A DNA stretch of 64,000 nucleotides from Acinetobacter sp. LoGeW2-3 (lineage in GTDB: Bacteria > Pseudomonadota > Gammaproteobacteria > Pseudomonadales > Moraxellaceae), in contig NZ_CP024011.1 in the NCBI RefSeq assembly GCF_002688565.1, positions 1,116,001 to 1,180,000 on the forward strand, given 5' to 3'. Below are positions 49,446 through 58,124 of the stretch, in pieces. Position 1 is the first letter of the stretch; each line of letters begins with the position of its first letter. The notes beneath the pieces were generated by a model that was not told the DNA's origin, made no database searches, and worked only from the letters and a program-made list of their open reading frames with translations. A program made the translations under genes and the position numbers.

Positions 49446-50765
49446 ATGTCCCTGTTACGCCGTTGGTTCGATCCCATCCGATCGAGTTGGTTTTATCAAA
49501 AGCCAACCCGCCAGGCGGTGCTATCTGCTAAAGATGGCCTAACGATTTACCTGCGTCTGGATGATGTGTATAGCTATCTGGCAGTACAACTGTTGCCACA
49601 ACTGGAAGAGATCCTGAGTCCGGAACTGAAACCTTTAAAGGTGGTGATTTCCAGTCAGCGCGGGGAAGTGCCAAACCAGATGTCTTTTGAAGAATGGCAA
49701 AATTATTGTATTAATGATGCCAAAATTCTCTCCAGACAACATCGGTTCAGCTTTCATGAAACCCCAGAATTACCCACTGAAGAAGCGCTAAAACAGGCGG
49801 AAACTATTCTGCGCCGAACGCCATTGCGCGGGCAGGATTTTCTGTATTTATTAGAAGATATCTTCCATATGCTGTGGCAAAAGCAGTATGGCAAATTGCG
49901 TACCTTGCATGCCATGGCCAGTCGTCGTCAGCCACAGGATTTTCCGGAACGGGTTTTCGATAGCACGCCGGTTCTTGCCAGCTATTTTGATTTTGGTGGT
50001 CGTCAGTATCATGCCGTGGATGATCTGCTGCGTTTAACCCGCCGTCTGAAACAACAAAAACTACTCACGGGTAACCCCATTTTCCTGATCAATCATATTG
50101 AATGGCGCGAGCATCTGATCAGTGATGCAGAAGAACTCAATGAGATTCAAGGTTTAGATCCGGAACTGGATCTGTATATTGCCCTGGAAGATCCGATTTC
50201 CTGGTTATTGCTGGCCTATATCAAAGAAGAACTGGCCGATTTTTATAATATTCATTTGAATGTCTATCCATTGTCTTATCGTGGACGTGATGGTTTTGAC
50301 TGGGGACTGGCAACACGCCTATCAAAACGGACTGAAGTCGAATTTACCCCATTTTGCCGACCGACGGCACAAAGCATTTTGCCGATGGCACAGCTGTTTT
50401 ACAGCTGCCCGGAAGAAGAGCGGGTGGATGCCATGTACAGGATTTTGCAGGCGGTCTGGACCCGTGGACGTGACCTGAGTTATACCCCGCATTTCAATGC
50501 CTTGCAGCAGGAATTGGAGATTGAGCATCTGACCGAAGAAGATATTCAGGCCAAGCTCAAAGATAATGATATACTCTGTGAAATGAAGTCTCAGCCAAAC
50601 TTACCGGTGCTGGAACTTCGGATTGATAATCAAAGTTTTGTATTTAATAGCTTATATCGTGTCTGGATGATTGAAAGTATTTTCAGTAATGTGTTAGAAG
50701 AAAAGTATAAGAGTGATAATCAAACTGAAAGTGAACTGAAAAAACATGAACAAAGTAAAAGCTGA
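49446..50765 (+). CDS. tandem thioredoxin-fold protein, DsbA/HCCA-isomerase-like
   Basis: A 439-residue protein with what look like two copies of a DsbA-type thioredoxin/kappa-GST domain. The first begins near residue 32 with LTIYLRLDDVYSYLAVQLLPQLEEIL and the second near 241 with LDLYIALEDPISWLLLAYIKEELADF; both have the beta-strand, D-x-x-S-Y/W-L, long-helix pattern of 2-hydroxychromene-2-carboxylate isomerases. Neither half has a CxxC, so it is not an oxidoreductase of the DsbA kind. No signal peptide. The next gene starts within its last codons. Exact activity unknown. Confidence 0.65.
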   Translation: MSLLRRWFDPIRSSWFYQKPTRQAVLSAKDGLTIYLRLDDVYSYLAVQLLPQLEEILSPELKPLKVVISSQRGEVPNQMSFEEWQNYCINDAKILSRQHRFSFHETPELPTEEALKQAETILRRTPLRGQDFLYLLEDIFHMLWQKQYGKLRTLHAMASRRQPQDFPERVFDSTPVLASYFDFGGRQYHAVDDLLRLTRRLKQQKLLTGNPIFLINHIEWREHLISDAEELNEIQGLDPELDLYIALEDPISWLLLAYIKEELADFYNIHLNVYPLSYRGRDGFDWGLATRLSKRTEVEFTPFCRPTAQSILPMAQLFYSCPEEERVDAMYRILQAVWTRGRDLSYTPHFNALQQELEIEHLTEEDIQAKLKDNDILCEMKSQPNLPVLELRIDNQSFVFNSLYRVWMIESIFSNVLEEKYKSDNQTESELKKHEQSKS

Positions 50766-51033
50766 ATCATTACAACATGCACGTGAGCAGATTGACGCGA
50801 TTGATACAGCTTTGGTTGAGCTGATCGCTGCGCGCCAGTTTTATGTAGACCAAACCACCCGTTTCAAGAAAACTGAAACTGACCTGCAATCTCCAGACCG
50901 CATGGAGCAGGTCGTAGAAAATGTCAAAGCCCAAGCGCAAAAGCAGGGCATTGATCCCGTATTTATCGAACATCTGTATCGTGAAATGTTCCAGCATTTC
51001 ATTCAACGCGAACTGAAAGAATTTCGTCCTTAA
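50746..51033 (+). CDS. chorismate mutase-like (AroQ class) protein
   Basis: A 95-residue all-helical protein. HAREQIDAIDTALVELIAARQFYVDQTTRFKK is the first helix of the AroQ fold, with the Arg14 and Arg29/Lys-type active-site positions, then DRMEQVVENVKAQAQKQGIDPVFIEHLYREMFQHFIQRE. The length matches single-domain AroQ or PchB-like isochorismate pyruvate lyases, which share this fold, so the exact reaction is uncertain. It overlaps the previous gene by 20 bases, suggesting co-translation. Confidence 0.75.
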   Translation: MNKVKAESLQHAREQIDAIDTALVELIAARQFYVDQTTRFKKTETDLQSPDRMEQVVENVKAQAQKQGIDPVFIEHLYREMFQHFIQRELKEFRP

Positions 51034-51093
51034 GCGAGCTTCAAATAAAATCTTAGCTGGTGAGTTAGACGGTTTCTGTCCACGTATATCTTA

Positions 51094-51116
51094 AGCCTCA
51101 AGATTTGCTTGAGGCT
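51094..51116. repeat. inverted repeat AGCCTCAAG-ATTTG-CTTGAGGCT
   Basis: A perfect 9-base hairpin about 60 bases past the chorismate mutase-like gene, without a T tract. It may act as a transcript end stabiliser or partial terminator. Confidence 0.5.
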
Positions 51117-51190
51117 GTATCCTTAAAACCCTGATTTTTCTTTGTCAGTCATTTTTATAGTATTGGCCTAAATAAATTTAGGACCATTAG

Positions 51191-51928
51191 ATGATTGCTT
51201 TTGTTATTGCCATTTTTGTTCTGGCTGGTCTGATTAAAGGCACCATTGGCCTAGGTTTACCCGCAGTTTCCATGGGTTTACTAACCATTTTTATGAGTCC
51301 CTTTCAAGCGGCAACTTTACTGATCATTCCATCCATGTTGACCAATTTCTGGCAACTCTTTGCCGAAGGTCATGTACTAAAACTGATCCGCCGTTTCTGG
51401 TTGTTGTTGCTGGGCATTATCGTCGGTTCAGTATGGAGTATCTTCCCAACCTTAGGGCATTCTGAATTTCATAGCGAAGCGCTATTAGGTGGGATGCTGG
51501 CCTTATATGGCCTATATGGATTGTGTGCGAAGAAAATGCCGGATTTAAGCCGGCATGAAACCTGGCTCTCTCCAATTATGGGCTATCTGGGCGGTGCTTT
51601 AACCGTTGCTACAGGTGTGGTGGTAATTCCAGTAGTGCCTTATTTGCAGACCCTGCATTTAAAGCGTGATGATCTGGTACAGGCTTTAGGTCTGGCTTTT
51701 ACCACTTCTACTCTGTGTCTGGCGATCTTCCTGCATCGAAATCCAGTAGAAGATATGCCAATTGATTATGCCATGTCGGCAATTGCGTTAATTCCTGCCC
51801 TGATTGGCATGTGGTGTGGCAAGAAAATCCGTTACCGCATTCCCGAACAGAAATTTCGAACCGTATTTTTTATCGGTCTCATTGCCTTGGGCAGTTATAT
51901 GATGCTGCATCAGTTTGGCTGGATTTAA
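51191..51928 (+). CDS. TauE/SafE family sulfite or anion exporter
   Basis: A 245-residue membrane protein with about eight spans. The TauE/SafE signature appears at the start (FVLAGLIKGTIGLGLPAVSMGLL) and again in the middle (GYLGGALTVATGVVVIPVVPYLQ), the usual two-repeat structure. Family members export sulfite, sulfonates or other organic anions. It is preceded by AGGA and ends four bases inside the convergent LysR gene. Confidence 0.85.
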   Translation: MIAFVIAIFVLAGLIKGTIGLGLPAVSMGLLTIFMSPFQAATLLIIPSMLTNFWQLFAEGHVLKLIRRFWLLLLGIIVGSVWSIFPTLGHSEFHSEALLGGMLALYGLYGLCAKKMPDLSRHETWLSPIMGYLGGALTVATGVVVIPVVPYLQTLHLKRDDLVQALGLAFTTSTLCLAIFLHRNPVEDMPIDYAMSAIALIPALIGMWCGKKIRYRIPEQKFRTVFFIGLIALGSYMMLHQFGWI

Positions 51929-52845
51929 TTCAAAGCCTTTTGCACCTCAGCAGAAAGTAGAAACTGACTGAAGTGTTGATAGGCTGTACTCAGTTCATCA
52001 AAATTTTTCGCTGCTAATAGTAATTTGCGGTTGGCCCAATCACCAGTCAGTTGGATTTGCTTAAATGCATAGAGCTTTGCCAGACGCTGTGCAGCACGCT
52101 GCGGCATGATGGCGATGCCTACACCATTAGCTACGACCTGTGCGATCGCCGCAAAATTTGGCAATCTTAAGCGGTATTGAATCTCGCAGTTGAGTAACCG
52201 AGCTTGGGTTTCAATCGACTGTTGCAAGGAGTGATATTGCATCAAACCCACAAAGGGATAATTCAAACAGTCTGCTAATTTCAATGCTGAAGTAGAGCTT
52301 AATTCATGCTGCTGGGGACAGATCAGCACCAAAGGATCATCGGAAAATTCTAGGGTTTGTAATTGTGATGCAGGGAAAAAGCTGGAAATCAAACCCAGCT
52401 TGGCAGTGCCGTTGGCTAAAGCCGCAATAATGTCATTGCTCTCCGCTTCTTTAAGATCGATCTGAATATTAGGGTTATTCACCAGATACTTGGGCAGTAA
52501 CAGAGGAAGATATTCACTTTGTGCCGATGAATTGCACCATAAGCTGATATTGGAATTCTGTCCTTCACTAAAAGCTGCCATAGCTTGGGACAGCTGTTGT
52601 CCCTGTTGCAACAGGGTTTGCGCATGTTCGGCAAAGACCTGTCCAGCAAAGGTGAGTTTGACTCCACCAGAATGACGGGTAAACAGACTGACCTGATATT
52701 GCTGTTCCAGTTTTTTAATTCGCTCACTGGCTGCTTGCAGGGAAATTGCCGAGCACTCAGCACCCTTGGTCAGGCTGCCAGACTCAACAATATTTAAAAA
52801 TAACTGTAAATCAAATAAATCCAGACGCATCGATTGGATGCTCAT
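51925..52845 (-). CDS. LysR-family transcriptional regulator
   Basis: A 306-residue LTTR. The winged-helix domain (LFDLQLFLNIVESGSLTKGAE, AASERIKKLEQQYQVSLFTRHSGGVKLTFAGQ) is followed by a substrate-binding domain. The ATG at 52884 directly follows the T tract of the uraA terminator, so the ATG at 52845 with AGGT upstream is more likely; 52830 is another option. Its 3' end overlaps the TauE/SafE gene by four bases, and the two are convergent, so regulation of that exporter is possible but not shown. Confidence 0.85.
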   Translation of the reverse strand: MSIQSMRLDLFDLQLFLNIVESGSLTKGAECSAISLQAASERIKKLEQQYQVSLFTRHSGGVKLTFAGQVFAEHAQTLLQQGQQLSQAMAAFSEGQNSNISLWCNSSAQSEYLPLLLPKYLVNNPNIQIDLKEAESNDIIAALANGTAKLGLISSFFPASQLQTLEFSDDPLVLICPQQHELSSTSALKLADCLNYPFVGLMQYHSLQQSIETQARLLNCEIQYRLRLPNFAAIAQVVANGVGIAIMPQRAAQRLAKLYAFKQIQLTGDWANRKLLLAAKNFDELSTAYQHFSQFLLSAEVQKALN

Positions 52846-52884
52846 TGAAAAGAACCTGTCTATCTTAAACAATTCTTCTGACAT

Positions 52885-52909
52885 AAAAAAAGCAGCCTTT
52901 ACGGCTGCT
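52885..52909 (-). terminator. terminator of uraA
   Basis: AGCAGCC-TTTAC-GGCTGCT with six T on the minus strand, 22 bases past the uraA stop. Confidence 0.88.
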
Positions 52910-52930
52910 ATTAAATAAGTGATTTAGAAT

Positions 52931-54226
52931 TTATTTTTTATCGACCAGTCCAAAGAACCAGTTCAGAAATAATGCTGCAAATGTTGCAGTCCCGATTCCA
53001 CCCAAGTTGAAGTCACCAAAGGTCAGGGCAAAGTCACCAGTCCCTAAAATAATGGTCACAGCAGCAACCATCAGGTTTTTGTTTTGTGAGAAGTCGACTT
53101 TGTTTTCAATCCAGATTTTCGCACCAGCAATGGTAATCAAACCAAAGACCACGATTGAAGCACCGGTCAGGATCGCCGTTGGAATGGTATGAATCACAGC
53201 ACCAAACTTCGGTGATAAGCCAAGGAATACGGCAAATACACCAGCGACAGCGAAGATAATAGTGGAGTAAACGCGGGTGACTGCCATCACACCAATATTT
53301 TCACCATATGTGGTCATCCCCGGAGCACCCACACCACCCGCTAAAGTGGTTGCCACACCGTCAGCTAAAAAGGCTTTACCAATATGTGGATCCAGGTTTT
53401 CGCCAGTCATCGCGCCGACAGCTTTAATATGGCCCAAGTTTTCAGCCAGTAGAATCAATGCGATTGGCGCAATGATCAGCATCGCGTTTACATCAAATAC
53501 AGGGGCATGGAACTGCGGAACACCAAACCAGGCCGCTTCCTGAACCGGTACAAAGTTAATCGGGGTCCCGTGACCCATCACGTTGCTGAGCAGGTAATAC
53601 ACCGCATAAGACAGTAATAGGCCAACCAATAAAAGTAGGCGTTGCAACAGGCCCCGTGTAAATACTGCAATCGAACCCATGCACAGCACAGTGACCAGCG
53701 ACATCCACATATTAAAGGTATTGCCCATCACGTTTTTTACGGTCACAGGGGCTAGGTTCAGACCAATGATCATCACCACAGCACCGGTTACTACAGGCGG
53801 CATCAGTTTCTCAATCCAACGGGTTCCCGTTGCCATGACCAGCACACCGAAAATCGCATAGATCACGCCACAGGCCATGATCCCGCCAGCAGCGACTGCG
53901 ATATTCGGGTTCATGCCATTAGTGCCGGCATAGCCAGTCGCTGCAATCACCACCCCAATAAAGGCAAAGCTCGATCCCAGATAACTCGGTACGCGGCCAC
54001 CAGTCATCAGGAAGAATAAAATGGTACAAATACCTGACATTAAGATGGCCAGGTTTGGATCAAAGCCCATTAAAAACGGTGCCAGTACGGTAGCACCAAA
54101 CATTGCAAAAGCATGTTGTACACCCAAAATCACAGTCTGTGCGGGTGGTAAATACTCTGCGGTACCTACTGGTCGTGCATCGATACTGCCCTCATAAGGG
54201 CGCCATTTGGGAAACCAATTGGACAT
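52931..54226 (-). CDS. uraA: uracil/xanthine permease, NCS2 family (UraA-like)
   Basis: A 431-residue, 14-span nucleobase:H+ symporter. TM1 HAFAMFGATVLAPFLMGFDPNLAILMSG and the GGRVPSYLGSSFAFIGVVIAA region are those of UraA, and the family Glu is in ILLAENLGHIKAVG near residue 245, with GGVGAPGMTTYGENIGVMAVTRVYS after it. These favour uracil over xanthine. The start at 54226 gives MSNWFPKWRPYEG; the frame extends 24 codons upstream. Confidence 0.88.
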   Translation of the reverse strand: MSNWFPKWRPYEGSIDARPVGTAEYLPPAQTVILGVQHAFAMFGATVLAPFLMGFDPNLAILMSGICTILFFLMTGGRVPSYLGSSFAFIGVVIAATGYAGTNGMNPNIAVAAGGIMACGVIYAIFGVLVMATGTRWIEKLMPPVVTGAVVMIIGLNLAPVTVKNVMGNTFNMWMSLVTVLCMGSIAVFTRGLLQRLLLLVGLLLSYAVYYLLSNVMGHGTPINFVPVQEAAWFGVPQFHAPVFDVNAMLIIAPIALILLAENLGHIKAVGAMTGENLDPHIGKAFLADGVATTLAGGVGAPGMTTYGENIGVMAVTRVYSTIIFAVAGVFAVFLGLSPKFGAVIHTIPTAILTGASIVVFGLITIAGAKIWIENKVDFSQNKNLMVAAVTIILGTGDFALTFGDFNLGGIGTATFAALFLNWFFGLVDKK

Positions 54227-54478
54227 AAAATGAGCACTCAAAAGATAAATTGTGCACATCATACTCTTGTTTTTTAGAAGATTTAATCGCTGATACAAAA
54301 ATTTTGTTCAAACTAATGCTATGACTTTATTTGAAAATTTACCGTGTGGTAAAAGTTTTTTGAATTAAAAGTAAAAACAAATCAGTGTATTAATTCTGTA
54401 ATCAGAAACTAGCTTAACCTATAAATAAATCTGATTGGCTATATAAGTAAAGCATTTTTGAATTGTTGACTGATCAAT

Positions 54479-54505
54479 AAAAAAGCACATCGTGGAGATG
54501 TGCTT
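54479..54505 (-). terminator. terminator of ppc
   Basis: GCACATC-GTGGA-GATGTGC with six T on the minus strand, just past the ppc stop. Confidence 0.85.
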
Positions 54506-54525
54506 CTTCATTGTTAAAAAATTAC

Positions 54526-57210
54526 TTAGCCGGTATTACGTAAACCAGCGGCAATTCCGGCAATACTCACCATCAGCGCATGATCTACTGGGGTATGTTC
54601 AGCATTTTGTTCTACTAAGTACAGACGGCGGCGTTTCATTAGTTCAGCTTGTAATAGATGTAGCGGCAGTAAATATGGCTTACGCACGCGCATGGATTGA
54701 TCCAGTACATCATTGCTGGTCAGTAGTTTAGATTCACCTTTTAAAGTCAACAGGGTTTCTACGGCGTCTTTCAGGCGTTGACGCAGTTCTTCACCCAGCA
54801 CTTTTAGGTCGGGATCATGGGTCAGATGCGACTCATAGTACAGCGCTACATCACCATCTGCCTTAGACAGGACCATTTCCAACATATCAATCAGGGTCTG
54901 GAAGTACGGCCATTCTGCTAGCATCTCATCAAGTGTTGCACGTTGACCTTGGTCCAGCACTTCATTCAGTGCAGCGCCTGTACCGAGCCAGGCAGGCAGC
55001 ATCAGACGAATCTGAGTCCAGGCAAATACCCAAGGAATGGCACGCAGGGATTCAATGCCGCCACTGACCTTACGTTTCGCTGGACGTGAACCGAGTGGCA
55101 GCATTTGCAGTTCCAGTTCAGGGGTTACCGTGCGCAGGTATTTCACGAAGTGTGGATTTTCACGTACCGTCTGGCGATAGACCTGCACCGATAAATCGGT
55201 CATCTGATGCATCAGGTCACGCCATTCTGTTTTCGGTACAGGTGGTGGCAGCAAAGTCGCTTCCAGTGTTGCAGCCGTATAGATTTCCAGGTTTTGCAGC
55301 GCGATCGTTTCCAGACCGAACTTGAAGCGGATCATCTCACCCTGTTCAGTGACGCGAATCGCACCTGAAATTGAGCCGGGTGGTTGTGAGAATAAGGCTT
55401 GCTGGGTAGGAGCACCACCACGGCTAATTGAACCACCACGACCGTGGAATAAGGTCAATTTGACATCATGCTGTTTCGCAACCGCAGTCAGTTCCTCTTG
55501 GGCACGGTATTGTGCCCAGTTGGCAGACATAAAGCCGGCATCTTTGGCTGAATCCGAATAGCCAATCATGACTTCATGCTTGCCCTGAATATGCTGTTTA
55601 TACCAGTGCATATTGAACAGGGTCGACATGGTGCTGGCTGCACCATCAAGATCTTTTAGGGTTTCGAATAGAGGCACGACACGCAGTGCCTGTTTGATCC
55701 CAGCTTCTTTTTGTAGCAATAAAACGGCCAGTACATCACTTGGATATTCCGCCATCGAGATGATATAGGCACCAAGTGATTCACTTGGCTGTTCTGCCAG
55801 TGTACGCATGGTTGCAAAGACTTCCTGAACATCAGGATGCTCAATCAGGCTACCGGCAGGTTCATTCAGGTATTTTGGTAAAAGTGGACGCTTGCTCTGC
55901 AGTTCTTGTAATAAGAAATTCTGACGCGCCTGTTCAGTCCAGGTTTCAAAATTACCTAGGCCTAAATATTCAGTGATCGCAGAAATCGCCTGACGGTGGC
56001 GGCCTGATTCCTGACGGATATCCAGTTTCAGTAATTCTATCCCGAAGCTATTCACACGATAGATAAAGTCCAGCAGTTTGCCATTGGCAATTTCTGGCAG
56101 GTTACACTCTAGCAATGAGCGATAGCACAGCATTAAAGGCTGTAATAATTCATCTTTGGTTTTGATTACCCGGCTGTCATCAGCATCATTGCCATGCAGT
56201 TTTTCTGCCAGCCAGTTGCGCGTTGCTTTTAGGCGTTCACGGGTATCACGCAAATATTCACGATAAGGTTCCGGATGTGCGCTACCCAGTGCCTGTTGCA
56301 GTTCTTCACTGCATTGCTGGATCGACAACTCCCAACGCAGGTCTTCAATATCACGTAAATACAGATCGGCGGCTTTCCAGCGCGATAACCACAGCACTTC
56401 CTGTGTAATGTGATGGGTTACATTCGGGTTGCCGTCACGGTCACCACCCATCCAGGACGCAAAACGTACGGGCGCAACATTCAGCGGCAATGACTGACCA
56501 CATTGTTCCTGCACCATACCATCCAATTCACGGATAAATTTCGGTACCGCATTCCACAGCGTTTGTTCAATCGTCGTAAAGCCCCATTTGGCTTCATCCA
56601 CTGGGGTCGGGCGATGCTGACGGATTTCATCAGTCTGCCAGGCCGAGGTGATCAGCTGCTTCAGTTCAGCCAGTACTTCCTGGCGTTCACGCGGAGTCAG
56701 TTTCTGTTGGTCACATTTAGACAGGCAATCATTGATGCCATCATATTTTTGAATCAGGGTACGGCGGCTAACTTCAGTTGGATGTGCAGTCAGGACCAGT
56801 TCAATTTTCAGTTCACAAATCTGTTGATATAAGCTTTCAGCGGAAATTTCTTGTTGTTTGAATTTTTCAAATAGCGGAACCAGCGGATTTGGCGATTCGG
56901 CGGTTTCATCAAATTCGCTTTGACGGCGACGACGCACTACATGGTATTGCTCGGCAATATTAGCGAAGTTCAGGAAGTGGGTAAAGGCACGGGTGAGCGG
57001 AAGAATTTCATCATCTTCCAGACTAAGAAATAGCTGTTCAAGTTGTTTTTCTGCTTCAACCTGGCCGTCACGTGCACCCTTGGAAAGTGCCCGGATCTGC
57101 TCAACCTGATTAAACAAATCTTGCCCCGCATGTAACTTTAAGGTTTCACCGAGCAGATTGCCCAGTAAACGGACGTCTTCGCGTAGTGGTGCATCAATTT
57201 GTTGAGCCAT
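54526..57210 (-). CDS. ppc: phosphoenolpyruvate carboxylase
   Basis: An 894-residue enzyme that makes oxaloacetate from PEP and bicarbonate to replenish the citric acid cycle. Catalytic motifs: VLTAHPTEVSRRTL (near residue 137), ASWMGGDRDGNP (about 250), HGRGGSISRGGAPT (about 600) and the C-terminal ending AGLRNTG. The start at 57210 follows AGAGGGAATATAAAA; the frame extends 17 codons further. Allosteric sites are as in typical bacterial PEPC. Confidence 0.95.
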   Translation of the reverse strand: MAQQIDAPLREDVRLLGNLLGETLKLHAGQDLFNQVEQIRALSKGARDGQVEAEKQLEQLFLSLEDDEILPLTRAFTHFLNFANIAEQYHVVRRRRQSEFDETAESPNPLVPLFEKFKQQEISAESLYQQICELKIELVLTAHPTEVSRRTLIQKYDGINDCLSKCDQQKLTPRERQEVLAELKQLITSAWQTDEIRQHRPTPVDEAKWGFTTIEQTLWNAVPKFIRELDGMVQEQCGQSLPLNVAPVRFASWMGGDRDGNPNVTHHITQEVLWLSRWKAADLYLRDIEDLRWELSIQQCSEELQQALGSAHPEPYREYLRDTRERLKATRNWLAEKLHGNDADDSRVIKTKDELLQPLMLCYRSLLECNLPEIANGKLLDFIYRVNSFGIELLKLDIRQESGRHRQAISAITEYLGLGNFETWTEQARQNFLLQELQSKRPLLPKYLNEPAGSLIEHPDVQEVFATMRTLAEQPSESLGAYIISMAEYPSDVLAVLLLQKEAGIKQALRVVPLFETLKDLDGAASTMSTLFNMHWYKQHIQGKHEVMIGYSDSAKDAGFMSANWAQYRAQEELTAVAKQHDVKLTLFHGRGGSISRGGAPTQQALFSQPPGSISGAIRVTEQGEMIRFKFGLETIALQNLEIYTAATLEATLLPPPVPKTEWRDLMHQMTDLSVQVYRQTVRENPHFVKYLRTVTPELELQMLPLGSRPAKRKVSGGIESLRAIPWVFAWTQIRLMLPAWLGTGAALNEVLDQGQRATLDEMLAEWPYFQTLIDMLEMVLSKADGDVALYYESHLTHDPDLKVLGEELRQRLKDAVETLLTLKGESKLLTSNDVLDQSMRVRKPYLLPLHLLQAELMKRRRLYLVEQNAEHTPVDHALMVSIAGIAAGLRNTG

Positions 57211-57320
57211 TTTTATATTCCCTCTGTTGCATTTCCTGACTATACCTTGCCTGAAAAGCATTCCAAGCCCATTACAGACAAAAGTCGGACACGACCTGTC
57301 TATAAAATAGCAAGGCGAAT

Positions 57321-57352
57321 GCCAATTTGTATGAATCTGATTACAAATTGGC
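57321..57352. repeat. perfect hairpin between ppc and the tetR-type gene
   Basis: GCCAATTTGTA / TACAAATTGGC, 11-base perfect arms with a 10-base centre, 4 bases past the TetR-type gene stop. It lacks a T tract. It may protect the mRNA end or bind a protein. Confidence 0.6.
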
Positions 57353-57355
57353 AGC

Positions 57356-57976
57356 TTAGGCAGCGTAGCGCAATAAGAAAATATGAATAGCGTCCTGAAT
57401 AATTATTTGCTGTTGCGCTAGGGTAGGGATGGGAGCAACACCCAGCAGGACGTTCTGATGCCGGTTGCCAAACAGCAGTGAGAGCATTAATTCAGTTTGC
57501 CGCAACGGATCATCTTGCTGAATAAAGTGATAGGTCTGGGCCAGATGAAAGAAGTCTTGCCAGAGCTGGCTCAAGCGCTGATGCGAGGCATTAAAGAATT
57601 GCTGGGTTAATGGACTTTGCTCGGAGGCCAGTTCCATCAGCAGTAAATCTAGTTTAATCGCTTCCGGCAGATTGACCATATTCATCGACAACATACAGGC
57701 TTCATACAACGCATCACGAAAATTGCTCTCGGCATGCAGCAGTGTGGTTGGACTGGCCGGAATAAGATGCTCACAGGTGTCCTCAATCGCGCAGGTAAAT
57801 AAGGTCGCTTTATCCTGAAAATGGTTATACACCGTCAGCTTGGTTACACCCGCCGTCTGCGCAATCTGGTTCATGCTGGAACCATGATAGCCATGCTGCA
57901 GAAACAGTTGTGTGGCCGCATCCAGAATACGCCGGCGCTTTTCTAAGTCTTTGGGACGTCCTACGGGAATTTGCAC
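57356..57976 (-). CDS. TetR/AcrR-family repressor of the RND efflux pair
   Basis: A 206-residue repressor. The N-terminal helix-turn-helix (GRPKDLEKRRRILDAATQLFLQHGYHGSSMNQIAQTAGVTKLTVYNHFQDKATLF) is a textbook TetR domain; the C-terminal ligand domain is divergent. The start is set at the GTG at 57976 because TTTGGAAAAAAAT precedes it; an ATG at 58006 without a ribosome binding site is the alternative. It is divergent from the RND adaptor and pump genes, with a palindrome between, so it very likely represses them. Confidence 0.87.
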   Translation of the reverse strand: MQIPVGRPKDLEKRRRILDAATQLFLQHGYHGSSMNQIAQTAGVTKLTVYNHFQDKATLFTCAIEDTCEHLIPASPTTLLHAESNFRDALYEACMLSMNMVNLPEAIKLDLLLMELASEQSPLTQQFFNASHQRLSQLWQDFFHLAQTYHFIQQDDPLRQTELMLSLLFGNRHQNVLLGVAPIPTLAQQQIIIQDAIHIFLLRYAA

Positions 57977-58028
57977 ATTTTTTTCCAAAAAAATAAATAT
58001 GGTCATTGTTTTATGGGTGCAGTTTTAA

Positions 58029-58052
58029 TTAGTGTACCGCATGGTATATTAA
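58029..58052. promoter_or_regulatory. candidate TetR operator
   Basis: TTAGTGTACC-GCAT-GGTATATTAA, arms of 10 bases agreeing at 8 positions, between the divergent regulator and the RND adaptor gene. Size and location suit a TetR-dimer site. Confidence 0.5.
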
Positions 58053-58124
58053 TTAAAAAATAACCAATTCAATATATCGCAGACGATTGAATATAAAAAC
58101 CATTATTAGATAAGAGCGGACAAC

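Noticed and set aside
52846..52884. ATG at 52884 as start of the LysR gene
   Set aside because: It falls directly behind the T run of the uraA terminator without a ribosome binding site; 52845 is better placed and has AGGT upstream.
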